Shown here: positions 23,215 through 32,420 of the stretch, piece by piece
Layout: each line of letters begins with the position of its first letter
Position numbering within the stretch: the stretch's first letter is position 1
NCBI RefSeq assembly: GCF_007992455.1
Contig: NZ_BKAH01000003.1
Span: forward strand, 62,001-126,000
DNA from: Microbacterium saccharophilum
GTDB taxonomy: Bacteria; Actinomycetota; Actinomycetes; Actinomycetales; Microbacteriaceae
Length of the DNA: 64,000 nucleotides
Direction: 5' to 3'
The notes under the pieces: model-generated
Databases searched by the model: none
What the model saw: the letters and a program-made list of their open reading frames with translations, nothing else
Told to the model about the DNA's origin: nothing
Program-made: the position numbers and the translations under genes

Positions 23215-24294
23215 TCACCATCCGCTGCGCGTGGGCGTGTGACCTGCCCGTGCGTCGTCGGGCATCGCCATCTCGGCACGCACGCCGAGGAGGCGCAGCG
23301 GCCTGTCCGGCTCGATCCGGGCGACGAGCGCCATGATCTCGGCGGTCACCACGGCCCGGTCGAAGGTGGGCTCGATCTTGTGCACGAGCGTCTTCGTGGT
23401 GAACGGCGCATAGCGCACCTTGAGCCCCACCCCGACGACGGGGCGCCCCTCGGCGATGACATCCTCGAGCACCTGGGCGAGGAGGTCGCGCGCCGCCTGC
23501 TCGATGTCGGCGCGCGCGGCGACATCCTGCTGGAAGGTGGTCTCGCGCCCGTGCCCCCGCGCCACCCAGGGGGTGTCGTCGACGACCGCCGAGCCGTCAC
23601 CGCGTCCCAGCTGCCGGTACCACGGGCCCATCTTGGGCCCGAACTCCGAGACGAGCACCGCTTCGTCGGCGGCCGCGAGCTGTGCGACCGTGAGGATGCC
23701 GTGGGCGGCGAGCCGCTTGGAGATCTTGCCGCCGACACCCCAGAGCTCGATCACCGGCCGCTCGCCCACGAACGAGAGCCAGTTCTCGGCCGTGAGCCGG
23801 AAGGTGCCGCGCGGCTTGCCGAAGTCGGTCGCATTCTTCGCGCGGATGAGGGTGTCGCCGATCCCGACGCTGCAGTGCAGGCGGGTGCGCTCGAGCACCT
23901 CGTCCTGGATGCGCCGCGCGGAGGCCTCGGGGTCGGAGGTCGTGACGCCGACGAAGGCCTCGTCCCAGCCGAGCACCTGGACCACGGCGCCGGGCTGGGC
24001 GCGCAGCGTCGCCATGACCTCCTCCGACGCGGCGGTATACGCGGGCGCGTCGACCGGCAGGATGATCGCGTCGGGCGCCTTGCGGGCGGCGATGCGCAGC
24101 GGCATCCCCGACCCGACTCCGAACGCCCGCGCCTCGTAGGACGCCGTCGACACGACGGCGCGCTCCGTGGGATCGCCGCGGCCACCCACGATCACCGGCT
24201 TGCCGGCGAGCTCGGGTCGCCGGAGCACCTCGACCGCCGCGATGAACTGGTCGAGGTCGACGTGCAGCACCCACGGACGAGCGGAGTCGGCCAT
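23215..24294 (-). CDS. DNA polymerase IV, DinB2-like
   Basis: Y-family translesion polymerase of 359 residues. Catalytic acids are Asp13 in HVDLDQF and Asp111-Glu112 in GWDEAFVG. The ASYEARAFGVGSGMPLR finger and the helix-hairpin-helix ELWGVGGKISKRLAAHGI are typical. The steric-gate position (Phe13 in E. coli Pol IV, in DMDCFF) is Ile18 here (DLDQFI). In Mycobacterium smegmatis DinB2 the same position is Leu, and that enzyme readily inserts ribonucleotides. The C-terminus ends without a clear QxxLF-type clamp-binding motif, again as in DinB2. The ATG at 24294 has CACACT six bases upstream. No SOS box is seen. Confidence 0.9.
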   Translation of the reverse strand: MADSARPWVLHVDLDQFIAAVEVLRRPELAGKPVIVGGRGDPTERAVVSTASYEARAFGVGSGMPLRIAARKAPDAIILPVDAPAYTAASEEVMATLRAQPGAVVQVLGWDEAFVGVTTSDPEASARRIQDEVLERTRLHCSVGIGDTLIRAKNATDFGKPRGTFRLTAENWLSFVGERPVIELWGVGGKISKRLAAHGILTVAQLAAADEAVLVSEFGPKMGPWYRQLGRGDGSAVVDDTPWVARGHGRETTFQQDVAARADIEQAARDLLAQVLEDVIAEGRPVVGVGLKVRYAPFTTKTLVHKIEPTFDRAVVTAEIMALVARIEPDRPLRLLGVRAEMAMPDDARAGHTPTRSGW

Positions 24295-24345
24295 GCGCCC
24301 AGTGTGCCATCGCGGATCCCGATGCCGAGTGGGAGAATTCGCGAC

Positions 24346-24738
24346 GTGGAGCATCCGATCATGTTCGACGAGACCGATCCGCTGCTGGCGCGGGTGCGCG
24401 GCATCGCGCTCGCGCTCCCGGAGGCGGACGAGAAGGTCAGCCACGGGCGCCCCGCGTTCTTCACCCAGAAGGTCTTCGTGTACTTCGGCGGATCGCAGCG
24501 CATCGACGGCGAGTGGTTCGCACACGACGCGGCGATCATGGTGCAGCCCGATCCCGACGACGGCCCCGCCCTGCGACAGGACCCGCGGTTCTGGGTGCCG
24601 GGGTACCTCGGCCCCTCCGGCTGGCTGGGTCTCGACCTGGACGGGGGCACCGACTGGCAGGAGATCGCGGAGCTCATCGAGTCGTCCTACCGGGTGACGG
24701 CGCCGCGCCGGCTCGTCCGCGCCCTCGACGCTCGCTGA
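24346..24738 (+). CDS. MmcQ/YjbR family DNA-binding protein
   Basis: A 130-residue protein of the MmcQ/YjbR (DUF419) family, whose fold resembles a double-wing DNA-binding domain. Recognisable blocks are GIALALPEADEKVSHGRPAFF, KVFVYFGG and DPRFWVPGYLGPSGWLGLDL, ending IAELIESSYRVTAPRRLVRALD. The biological role is unclear. The GTG at 24346 follows GAGAAT by seven bases. It is divergent from the DinB2-like polymerase with a 51-base gap, so a shared promoter region and a repair-linked role are possible but unproven. Confidence 0.88.
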   Translation: MEHPIMFDETDPLLARVRGIALALPEADEKVSHGRPAFFTQKVFVYFGGSQRIDGEWFAHDAAIMVQPDPDDGPALRQDPRFWVPGYLGPSGWLGLDLDGGTDWQEIAELIESSYRVTAPRRLVRALDAR

Positions 24739-24753
24739 GTGGGGACCCGAACC

Positions 24754-25542
24754 CTACGAAGAGCCGAGGATGACGTTCCACGACCCGGTGAGCACGGCGG
24801 CGGTCACCGCGGTCAGGCTGATCGCCGCGCCGATCGCGACGAGCAGCCACTCCCGCCGCCCGAACGTCGAGGCGCGCGCCCAGGTGCGCGAGATCGGCGC
24901 TCCGAATCCGCGGGCCTCCATCGCCGTGGCGAGCTTCGACCCGCGGCGGATCGAGAGGACCAGCAGCGCGAACGCCATGCCCGCGAAACGGCGGATGCGG
25001 CCGCGGTCGGCCACCCCGCGCGCCCGACGGGCCAGTTCGAGCGCCCGCCAGTCGTCGAGGAAGAGACCGACCATCCGCAGGCCGGCCAGCGCGCCGAGCA
25101 CGAAGCGGGCCGGCAGCCGGACGATCTGGGCGAGGCCGTCGGCGAGGTCGGTGGGGTCGACGGTGATGAAGAGCACGACCGAGGGGAGCGCGATCGCGAG
25201 CACCCGGAGCAGCGTCGCCGCCGCGAGGGCGAGGGAGCCGTCGCTGACCCGGACGAACAGCCACTCGAAATGGACCTGACCGGATGCCTCGCCGTACAGC
25301 GCGATGGTCAGCGCGGTCAGCGGCGCGGCGAGCCAGACGGGCCAGGTGCGCACCCAGAATTCGCGCCACCCGACCCCCGCGAAGGGGAAGAGGATCAGCT
25401 CGAGCACCAGCGCGACGGCGGCGGAGACGACGTCCAGGGTGAGGATCAGCGGCAGCGCGATCAGCCCGCTCGCGGCGAGCTTCGCGACCGGGTTGATCCG
25501 GGCGAAGCCGCCGGTGCGTGCGTGGGCGTCGAGCTGCGTCAT
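24754..25542 (-). CDS. ECF transporter T component (YkoC-like)
   Basis: The energy-coupling membrane scaffold of an ECF vitamin importer, 262 residues, with about five hydrophobic segments. Two coupling-helix motifs are seen, ARRARG (about residue 175) and MEARGFG (about 212), which dock into the ATPase. It overlaps the fused ATPase gene by four bases (ATGA). With the downstream position in an S-AA-T operon behind a TPP riboswitch, it corresponds to YkoC of the YkoEDC thiamine-precursor importer. Confidence 0.92.
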   Translation of the reverse strand: MTQLDAHARTGGFARINPVAKLAASGLIALPLILTLDVVSAAVALVLELILFPFAGVGWREFWVRTWPVWLAAPLTALTIALYGEASGQVHFEWLFVRVSDGSLALAAATLLRVLAIALPSVVLFITVDPTDLADGLAQIVRLPARFVLGALAGLRMVGLFLDDWRALELARRARGVADRGRIRRFAGMAFALLVLSIRRGSKLATAMEARGFGAPISRTWARASTFGRREWLLVAIGAAISLTAVTAAVLTGSWNVILGSS

Positions 25543-26984
25543 CCGCTCAGCTCCACCCGTCGGGCGTGCAGCGCCTCGACGACGGCGGCATCGTGGGTGA
25601 TCGTGACGATGGCGCTGCCCTCGTCACGGAGCCCCGCCAGCAGTGCCACGAGCTCGGCCCATGTCACGGAGTCCTGACCGAAGGTCGGTTCGTCGAGGAC
25701 GAGCACCCGGGGCCGGGTGGCCAGGGCCGCTGCGACCGTGAGCCGGCGCTTCTCGCCGCCGGACAGTGTGTACGGATTGGCGCGCGCGAGCGAGGACAGC
25801 CGCAGCCTTCCGAGCAGCTCGTCGACCCGCCGCGCCGTCTCCGCCTCGCCGAGCCGAAGCGCGCGCGGCCCCACCTCGAGTTCCTCCCGCACGGTGGGTG
25901 CGAGCAGCTGGTGCTCGGGATCCTGGAACACCGTGCCGATCCGGGTGAGCAGCTCACGCGACCGCCAGCTCCAGGGCGCGGGTCCCGCGCCGGCGGCGAG
26001 CGCCTCGGTCGCCCGCAGCGTCCCCGCCGCAGGGGGCAGCAGCCCGGCGAGGGTCAGCCCGAGCGTCGTCTTGCCGGCGCCGTTCGGCCCCGTGATCGCG
26101 AGGGCCCCGCCGGCGTGCACGTCGAGGTCGACCCCCGTCGCGACCGGGAGGCCGCGGAGCCGTTCGACGGCGAGGCCGCGTGCGCTCAGCAGCACATCGC
26201 CGTGCGGCCGAGCGGGAGGGGCCGGCATGGCCGGCGGGATGCCGGGCACCCACACTCCGGCCTCGGCCAGCCGCCTGCCGTTCGAGCCCAGGACGTCGGC
26301 CGGGGTGCCGTCGGCGACGACGCCGCCGTCGCCCAGCACGATCACACGGTCGACGATCGGCAGCCAGACCTCGGTGCGGTGCTCGACCACCATGAAGGTC
26401 GTGCCGGTGCGGTCCAGGAGCCCCGCGACCGCATCGCGCACATCGGCGACGCCCTGGGGGTCGAGGTTCGCGGTGGGCTCGTCCAGCACGAGCAGGCCGG
26501 GCCGCATCGCGAGGGCCCCGGCGAGCGCGAGGCGCTGCTTCTGCCCGCCCGACAGGTGCTTGGTCGGGCGATCCTTCGGCACGTCGAGGCCGACCGCGGC
26601 CAGCGCCTCGTCGACGCGGCGCCAGGTCTCGTCTCGGGGGATGCCGAGGTTCTCGCAGCCGAAGGCGACGTCGTCGCCGACCCGCGCGAGGATGACCTGC
26701 GAGTCCGGGTCCTGCAGTACGAGGCCCGCACGTCCGCGCACGTCGGCGGCCGGCCGGCCGTCGAGCAGGAGCTCGCCCTCGGCTTCGCCTTCCTCGTCGC
26801 CGCCGAGCACGCCGGCCAGTCCGTGCAGGAGCGTGGACTTCCCCGATCCCGACGCGCCGAGCAGCAGGACGCGCTCCCCCGCGCCGATCTCGAAGGAGAC
26901 GTCGCGCAGCGCCCAGGCGCGCCGTGACGCGTGGCGCCAGCCCCAGCCACGGGCGTGAACGGCTGCCGGGCGGCCGACGATCAT
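25539..26984 (-). CDS. ECF transporter fused double ATPase (YkoD-like)
   Basis: A 481-residue protein with two tandem ABC ATPase domains, replacing the usual EcfA1/EcfA2 pair. Domain 1: Walker A GASGSGKST (about 43), Q-loop LVLQDPDSQV, signature LSGGQKQRLALA, Walker B LLVLDEPT. Domain 2: Walker A GPNGAGKTT (about 297), Q-loop TVFQDPEHQL, signature LSGGEKRRLTVA, Walker B VLVLDEPTFG. It powers uptake with the S and T components encoded on either side. The start at 26984 lies three bases after the S-component stop. No strong ribosome site is seen, so coupling is likely. Confidence 0.94.
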   Translation of the reverse strand: MIVGRPAAVHARGWGWRHASRRAWALRDVSFEIGAGERVLLLGASGSGKSTLLHGLAGVLGGDEEGEAEGELLLDGRPAADVRGRAGLVLQDPDSQVILARVGDDVAFGCENLGIPRDETWRRVDEALAAVGLDVPKDRPTKHLSGGQKQRLALAGALAMRPGLLVLDEPTANLDPQGVADVRDAVAGLLDRTGTTFMVVEHRTEVWLPIVDRVIVLGDGGVVADGTPADVLGSNGRRLAEAGVWVPGIPPAMPAPPARPHGDVLLSARGLAVERLRGLPVATGVDLDVHAGGALAITGPNGAGKTTLGLTLAGLLPPAAGTLRATEALAAGAGPAPWSWRSRELLTRIGTVFQDPEHQLLAPTVREELEVGPRALRLGEAETARRVDELLGRLRLSSLARANPYTLSGGEKRRLTVAAALATRPRVLVLDEPTFGQDSVTWAELVALLAGLRDEGSAIVTITHDAAVVEALHARRVELSG

Positions 26985-26987
26985 CCG

Positions 26988-27614
26988 TCAGACGCGTTCG
27001 CGCGCGGCACGACCCGACCCGAACCGGTCGAGCGCGCCCGTCCGCGCGAGGCCCCGGGCGATGAGCCAGGCCCCGCCACCGGCGATGACGGCGCCCGAGA
27101 GCACCGAGGAGACGAGGTAGACGATCGTGAACGTGGTGTCCGAGCCCGCGTACCAGAGGATCAGGTTGTTGACCGCGCCGGCGAGGGCGGCCCCCGCACC
27201 GGCCAGCACCGCGACGGGCAGCGACCACAGCCGGTAGGCGACGATCAGGAAGACGATCTCAGCGCCCAGTCCCTGCACCAGCCCGGCCTCGAGGGTGAGG
27301 AAGCCGCCCCACTGGTTGCCGACCAGCGCCGAGACGACGGCGGCGAGGGTCTCGGTGTAGATCGCGGCCCCGGGCTTGCGGATGACCAGCGCGCCGAGCA
27401 CCCCGGCGAACAGCCACGGACCGTCGAGCAGGCCCTGCAGGCCGGGCAGCAGGGGGTCCAGCAGCGCCTTCGGCCCGAGGTAGCCGATGTTCCACAGCAG
27501 GAAGATGAGGCCGGATGCGACCCCGAGGACGCTGGCGACGACGATGTCGACGACCCTCCAGCGGAAGCGGCTCCGCGTGGCGACGGGTGCGGGCACGGAC
27601 GTGGATGTGCTCAT
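26988..27614 (-). CDS. ECF transporter S component, YkoE family (thiamine/HMP)
   Basis: A 208-residue substrate-binding membrane component with about five or six transmembrane helices. Blocks such as GLIFLLWNIGYLGPKALLD, PGAAIYTETLAAVVSALVGNQWGG and EAGLVQGLGAEIVFLI are typical of YkoE, which imports thiamine or its hydroxymethylpyrimidine precursor. The ATG at 27614 has GGGAGGAG upstream, within the 3' end of a TPP riboswitch, so expression should fall when thiamine pyrophosphate is plentiful. An earlier in-frame start would lie inside the riboswitch and is rejected. Confidence 0.94.
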   Translation of the reverse strand: MSTSTSVPAPVATRSRFRWRVVDIVVASVLGVASGLIFLLWNIGYLGPKALLDPLLPGLQGLLDGPWLFAGVLGALVIRKPGAAIYTETLAAVVSALVGNQWGGFLTLEAGLVQGLGAEIVFLIVAYRLWSLPVAVLAGAGAALAGAVNNLILWYAGSDTTFTIVYLVSSVLSGAVIAGGGAWLIARGLARTGALDRFGSGRAARERV

Positions 27615-27619
27615 GTTCT

Positions 27620-27712
27620 CTCCTCCCTGCGCCGGCATGATCCGGATCAGGTTCGACGGTCGAAGCGTGGTTCGCTTCCTCTCAGCCCGGCTCACCGGAC
27701 TCCCGTGGTTGT
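27620..27712 (-). promoter_or_regulatory. TPP riboswitch (THI box)
   Basis: On the minus strand the leader contains the conserved TPP-aptamer blocks: ACGGGAGTCCGG, then GGGCTGAGAGG (the CUGAGA pyrimidine-sensor core), and GAACCTGATCCGG with the closing CCGGCGCAGGGAGG. The terminal block includes the GGGAGGAG ribosome site of the YkoE gene. Control is therefore probably translational, through sequestration of the site in the ligand-bound form. I see no terminator hairpin between aptamer and ATG. Confidence 0.95.
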
Positions 27713-27719
27713 GCGCTCG

Positions 27720-27725
27720 AGTATA
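27720..27725 (-). promoter_or_regulatory. -10 box of the TPP riboswitch transcript
   Basis: TATACT on the minus strand, close to the sigma-A ideal, placing the transcription start about 27712, just before the aptamer. No good -35 is seen. Confidence 0.5.
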
Positions 27726-27773
27726 CCGAGCTGCTCTTCACGGCGGCGGTTCGAGGCCGCTCTCGCGGCGCGG

Positions 27774-27779
27774 TACTTT
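27774..27779 (+). promoter_or_regulatory. -10 box, leaderless promoter of the carboxypeptidase gene
   Basis: TACTTT, six bases, then ATG at 27786. Divergent from the riboswitch promoter about 50 bases away. Confidence 0.5.
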
Positions 27780-27785
27780 GATGGG

Positions 27786-29150
27786 ATGACCCGGCCCCCC
27801 GCCCCGCCTCAGCGCCGGGCGTTGGAATGGGTCGATGAGCGCGCGCTGGCGGCGGCCCCGCCGCGCATGGACCTCCGGACCGCGACCGCCCCCTACGCGA
27901 TGGTCAGTCCCGACCTGCTCGAGCGCCGGCCCCGGCGTTCGCCGTTCCGCCCGGGCGTGCTGGTGTCGATCGGCGGGATGCTGCTGCTCGTCGCGGCGTA
28001 TGTCGCCACGACGCTGCTCTGGCCCCTGCACGCCGTGCCGCCGGTGATCACCGCCAGCCAGATCTCGGCGGTCTCCGCGCCGCTGTCGGCGCCGGCCTGG
28101 CCGGAGGAGGGTGCGGCCGCCGTCAGCGTCGACGGCATCGCCGGGACCGTCTCCTCGACCGCCGACCCGGCGATGATGGCGAGCATCACGAAGCTCGTGA
28201 CGGCGCTGCTGGTGCTCGACCAGCAGCCGCTCACGGTCGGCGAGCCCGGCCCGGAGTACGCCTTCACGGCGCGCGATCGCGCCACGTACCGGGAGTTCCT
28301 CTCCCGCGGAGAGTCCGCGCTGGACGTGCCCGTCGGCGGCACTCTCACGCAGTACCAGCTGCTGCAGGGCATGCTCATCGGCTCGGGAGGGAACTACGCC
28401 GAACGCCTGGCGCGGACGTTCTGGCCCTCGGATGCCGTCTTCGCGCGCGCTGCGCGGGACTGGCTCGCGCAGCACGGCCTCTCCGGCATCACCGTCGTCG
28501 AGCCGACCGGCATCGACGAGGGCAATCTGGCTGCCCCCGCCGCCGTGCTCGCCCTCGCCGACCGCGCCCTGGCCAACCCCGTGATCGCGGAGATCGTCGA
28601 CACCGAATCGGTCACGCTGCCCGGCGCCGGCGAGGTGGAGAACACGAACGACCTGCTGGCCGATCCGGCCGTCACCGGTGTGAAGACCGGCGGCCTCGAG
28701 GAGTACTACAACCTCGTGGCCGCCCGCGAAGTCGTCGTCGGGGAGACGACGGTGCGCGTGTACGCGACGGCGCTCGGCCAGCCCACCGACGCGGAGCGCG
28801 ACGAGGAGACCGCGCGTCTCCTCGAAACGGTCTCGGCCGAAGTCGCACAGCCCGCCGTGCTGCCCGCAGGAACCGTCGCCGGCGTCGTCACCACGCCGTG
28901 GGGCGCACGCGCGGAGGTCGTGACCGACGAAGCCGGCGCCGTCGTGCTCTGGAACGGCGCATTCGCGGTCACCGAACCGGCATTCGAGCTCGACGCGGCG
29001 CGGGCCGCGGGCGACAGCGTCGGCCGGCTCAGCTTCGAAGGCCCGCTCGACAGGGACACCGTGGGGCTCCGGCTCGCGGGAGACATCGAACCGCCGTCGC
29101 GCTGGTGGCGCCTCACACACCCGCTCGAGCTGTTCGGCCTCGTCGACTAG
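27786..29150 (+). CDS. D-alanyl-D-alanine carboxypeptidase-like protein (S11)
   Basis: Penicillin-binding-protein family enzyme of 454 residues, predicted to trim peptidoglycan stem peptides outside the membrane. A cytoplasmic N-terminus (about 60 residues) precedes one membrane anchor (VLVSIGGMLLLVAAYVATTLLW). The catalytic SxxK is MMASITKL (about residue 138), and KTG is present as GVKTGGLEEY. The SxN motif is altered: the family's SGN-N-Y reads SGG-N-Y (GSGGNYAERL), so the Asn is missing or displaced by one. The C-terminal about 100 residues form a second, beta-rich domain. Activity is likely but the SxN change should be noted. Confidence 0.9.
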   Translation: MTRPPAPPQRRALEWVDERALAAAPPRMDLRTATAPYAMVSPDLLERRPRRSPFRPGVLVSIGGMLLLVAAYVATTLLWPLHAVPPVITASQISAVSAPLSAPAWPEEGAAAVSVDGIAGTVSSTADPAMMASITKLVTALLVLDQQPLTVGEPGPEYAFTARDRATYREFLSRGESALDVPVGGTLTQYQLLQGMLIGSGGNYAERLARTFWPSDAVFARAARDWLAQHGLSGITVVEPTGIDEGNLAAPAAVLALADRALANPVIAEIVDTESVTLPGAGEVENTNDLLADPAVTGVKTGGLEEYYNLVAAREVVVGETTVRVYATALGQPTDAERDEETARLLETVSAEVAQPAVLPAGTVAGVVTTPWGARAEVVTDEAGAVVLWNGAFAVTEPAFELDAARAAGDSVGRLSFEGPLDRDTVGLRLAGDIEPPSRWWRLTHPLELFGLVD

Positions 29151-29161
29151 CGCCGCCGCGG

Positions 29162-30091
29162 TCAGACGAAGCGGACGGTCTGCTGCAGGCGGGTGCGCAC
29201 GTCGAACAGCTCGTTGCCGCCGATCTCGCGGGCGCCGGTGACGCCCCGGCGGAGGACGGTCGCCAGCGCGGCGCGGGAGACCACTGCGACGGGGAGCGAC
29301 TTGACCCGGCCGAGCTCGTCGATCGCGACCGACACATCGTCGTCGGGCAGGACGACGATGGCGCCGCTGAACTTCACGCGCGCGGCCCGCCCGAGGGTCC
29401 GGGCGCCGGCGACGAGGGTCGCGACCGGCGTGCCGGACACGGCATCCCCGATCACCTCCCCGCGCCGGGTGCGGACGGGTCCGCCGAAGTCCTCGGACAG
29501 CACGGCGTACAGACCGCTCGGGCCGAGCACGATGTGGTCGAGCTTCGCCTCCGGCCCGCGGTCGCGCGCCTCGATGTCATGCCAGACCGTGTACCCCATC
29601 CCGAGGTCCGCGACGATGCGCGCCGTCGCCTCCTCGGCCAGCGCATCGGCGAGCAGGCGCCTGATCTCATGCGGCGCCGTGCGGACGAGGGCCGGGTCGT
29701 ACGGGTCGGCGAGCGTCACCCCGCGGCCGGCCCACTCCCGGATGAGGGTGAGGTAGCGCTCCCGGCGCCACCCGCCGGGCTGGCCGTGCGTGCGGGCCTT
29801 GGGCCGGGTATCCGCCGGTCGGCTCGGCGGGCGCCAGCCCGGTCCGGCGGGCGCGAAGGAGACCGACGTCTCACCGAAGCCGTGCCCGCGGTCGTACGCC
29901 GCGCGGGCGGCCGGCGTCCCCACGAGCTCCCATGCGCGCTGCACCTGCACGAACTGCACCGCGTCGCCACCGGTGTCGGGATGGGTCTGCCGCAGCCGCA
30001 GGCGGTAAGCGCGACGCAACCCCTCCTCGTCGACGTCGGGGGCGACCTCCAGGACGTCGTACGCGGAGGCGGAGAGCGGGCTGTCGAACAC
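29162..30091 (-). CDS. J-domain protein with NERD-like domain
   Basis: A 309-residue fusion. Residues about 8-70 form a DnaJ J-domain (YDVLEVAPDVDEEGLRRAYR) with the HPD motif intact (RQTHPDTGG), so it should stimulate an Hsp70 such as DnaK. A Pro/Arg-rich linker follows. The second half (GYTVWHDIEARD, then EAKLDHIVLGPSGLYAVLSEDFGG) resembles the NERD (nuclease-related) domain, with Asp and Glu residues at plausible metal-site positions. There is no glycine-rich or zinc-finger region as in DnaJ. It begins three bases after the HIBYL-CoA hydrolase stop. Its function is unknown. Confidence 0.82.
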   Translation of the reverse strand: MFDSPLSASAYDVLEVAPDVDEEGLRRAYRLRLRQTHPDTGGDAVQFVQVQRAWELVGTPAARAAYDRGHGFGETSVSFAPAGPGWRPPSRPADTRPKARTHGQPGGWRRERYLTLIREWAGRGVTLADPYDPALVRTAPHEIRRLLADALAEEATARIVADLGMGYTVWHDIEARDRGPEAKLDHIVLGPSGLYAVLSEDFGGPVRTRRGEVIGDAVSGTPVATLVAGARTLGRAARVKFSGAIVVLPDDDVSVAIDELGRVKSLPVAVVSRAALATVLRRGVTGAREIGGNELFDVRTRLQQTVRFV

Positions 30092-30094
30092 CGG

Positions 30095-31180
30095 TCAGCC
30101 CCAGAGCGGCGTGCCCGGCCGGTAGGCGAGCGCCTCCGCCGCGATGTCGGGAGCCAGGTCGGCGAAGGTCGCGGGCTGCCAGCGCGGCGACCGGTCCTTG
30201 TCGACGAGCTGCGCCCGGATGCCCTCCACGAGATCCGGCTGGGTCACGGCGAACCACAGGACCAGGCCGTACTCCTGCGCGAGGGCGTCGCGCAGACCCG
30301 GCAGCTCCCGGGCGGCCCGGATCGCGTCGAGCGTCACGGCGAGACCGGTCGGCGAGAGCTCGGCGAGGGTCGCCGCCGCCTCCACGGCCTCCGGTTCGGG
30401 CCGTGCCCGCAGCCGGTCGACGATTTCGGCGACCGTGGGGGCGGAGAACGCCGCGTCGATCCACGGGCGCGCCGCTTCCAGCCGGGAGGGCGCGGCGGTC
30501 TCATCGAACAGCAGGACGAGCTCGTTCGGGGTCGACGGATCGGCCCGGGTGACGAGCGCCTCGTGCAGATCGCCCAGGTGCGCGCTCCGCACGAAGTGGT
30601 CGGCGAAGCCGGCGTAGATCGCGTCGGCGGCATCCATCGCGGCGCCCGTCAGCCCCAGGTACTCCCCGATGCGGCCGGGCGTCCGCCCGAGCAGCCAGGA
30701 GCCGCCGACATCGGGGGTGAAGCCGATGCGCGTCTCGGGCATCGCCAGTCGGGAACGCTCCGTGACGACCCGCACCCCGGCGTGGCCGGCCAGGCCGATG
30801 CCGCCGCCCATCGTGATGCCGTCGGCGAAGACGACGACGGGCTTGGGGTACTCGGCGATGCGGGCGTTCAGTGCGTACTCGGCACGGAAGAAGGCGCCGG
30901 TGTCCTCCGGACGGCCCCCGACGATCTGGTCGTACAGGCCGCGGACGTCGCCGCCCGCGCACAGCCCGCGGTCGCCGGCACCGTCGAGCAGGATCACCTG
31001 GACGTCGGGGTCCTCCTCCCAGCGGTCCAGGGCCGCGGCGAGATCGTCGATCATGCCGAGGTCGAGCGCGTTGAGCGCTTCGGGCCGATCGAGTGTGAGG
31101 TGGCCGACGCTCCCGTCCGCCCGGGCGCGGATGCGGGTGTGCGGGGTGCCGGTCGCGGTATCGCTCTCCGTGGTGCTCAC
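30095..31180 (-). CDS. 3-hydroxyisobutyryl-CoA hydrolase / enoyl-CoA hydratase family
   Basis: Crotonase-fold protein of 361 residues, longer than a normal hydratase and matching the HIBYL-CoA hydrolase group of valine breakdown. Diagnostic blocks: GHLTLDRPEALNALD, RGLCAGGDVRGLYDQI, DGITMGGGIGLAG, and MPETRIGFTPDVGGSWLLGR, with the catalytic Glu/Asp pair in ETRIGFTPDVG. The C-terminal RSPRWQPATFADL is also typical. Valine degradation would feed propionyl-CoA to the methylcitrate operon. The GTG at 31180 follows TAACGT by seven bases, so the transcript is probably leaderless. Confidence 0.9.
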   Translation of the reverse strand: MSTTESDTATGTPHTRIRARADGSVGHLTLDRPEALNALDLGMIDDLAAALDRWEEDPDVQVILLDGAGDRGLCAGGDVRGLYDQIVGGRPEDTGAFFRAEYALNARIAEYPKPVVVFADGITMGGGIGLAGHAGVRVVTERSRLAMPETRIGFTPDVGGSWLLGRTPGRIGEYLGLTGAAMDAADAIYAGFADHFVRSAHLGDLHEALVTRADPSTPNELVLLFDETAAPSRLEAARPWIDAAFSAPTVAEIVDRLRARPEPEAVEAAATLAELSPTGLAVTLDAIRAARELPGLRDALAQEYGLVLWFAVTQPDLVEGIRAQLVDKDRSPRWQPATFADLAPDIAAEALAYRPGTPLWG

Positions 31181-31187
31181 CCGGGCA

Positions 31188-31193
31188 ACGTTA
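31188..31193 (-). promoter_or_regulatory. -10 box of the HIBYL-CoA hydrolase gene
   Basis: TAACGT on the minus strand, seven bases before the GTG. Confidence 0.45.
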
Positions 31194-31280
31194 CCCGCGC
31201 CCGGAGGGGCCGTTCCGCACAGCGCGAGACGCGCGTTTCAGCCAGGATGGAAGGGATCCGGCGACGAGGAGAGGGCCCCT

Positions 31281-32416
<1,136 letters not shown>

Positions 32417-32420
<4 letters not shown>

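Noticed and set aside
21459..23279. A 606-residue fusion of the SDR and enoyl-CoA hydratase
   Set aside because: The upstream part is a shadow of the SDR frame; the hydratase has its own start overlapping the SDR stop.
24295..24345. SOS (LexA) box in front of the DinB2-like gene
   Set aside because: No TCGAAC-N4-GTTCGA-like sequence is present.
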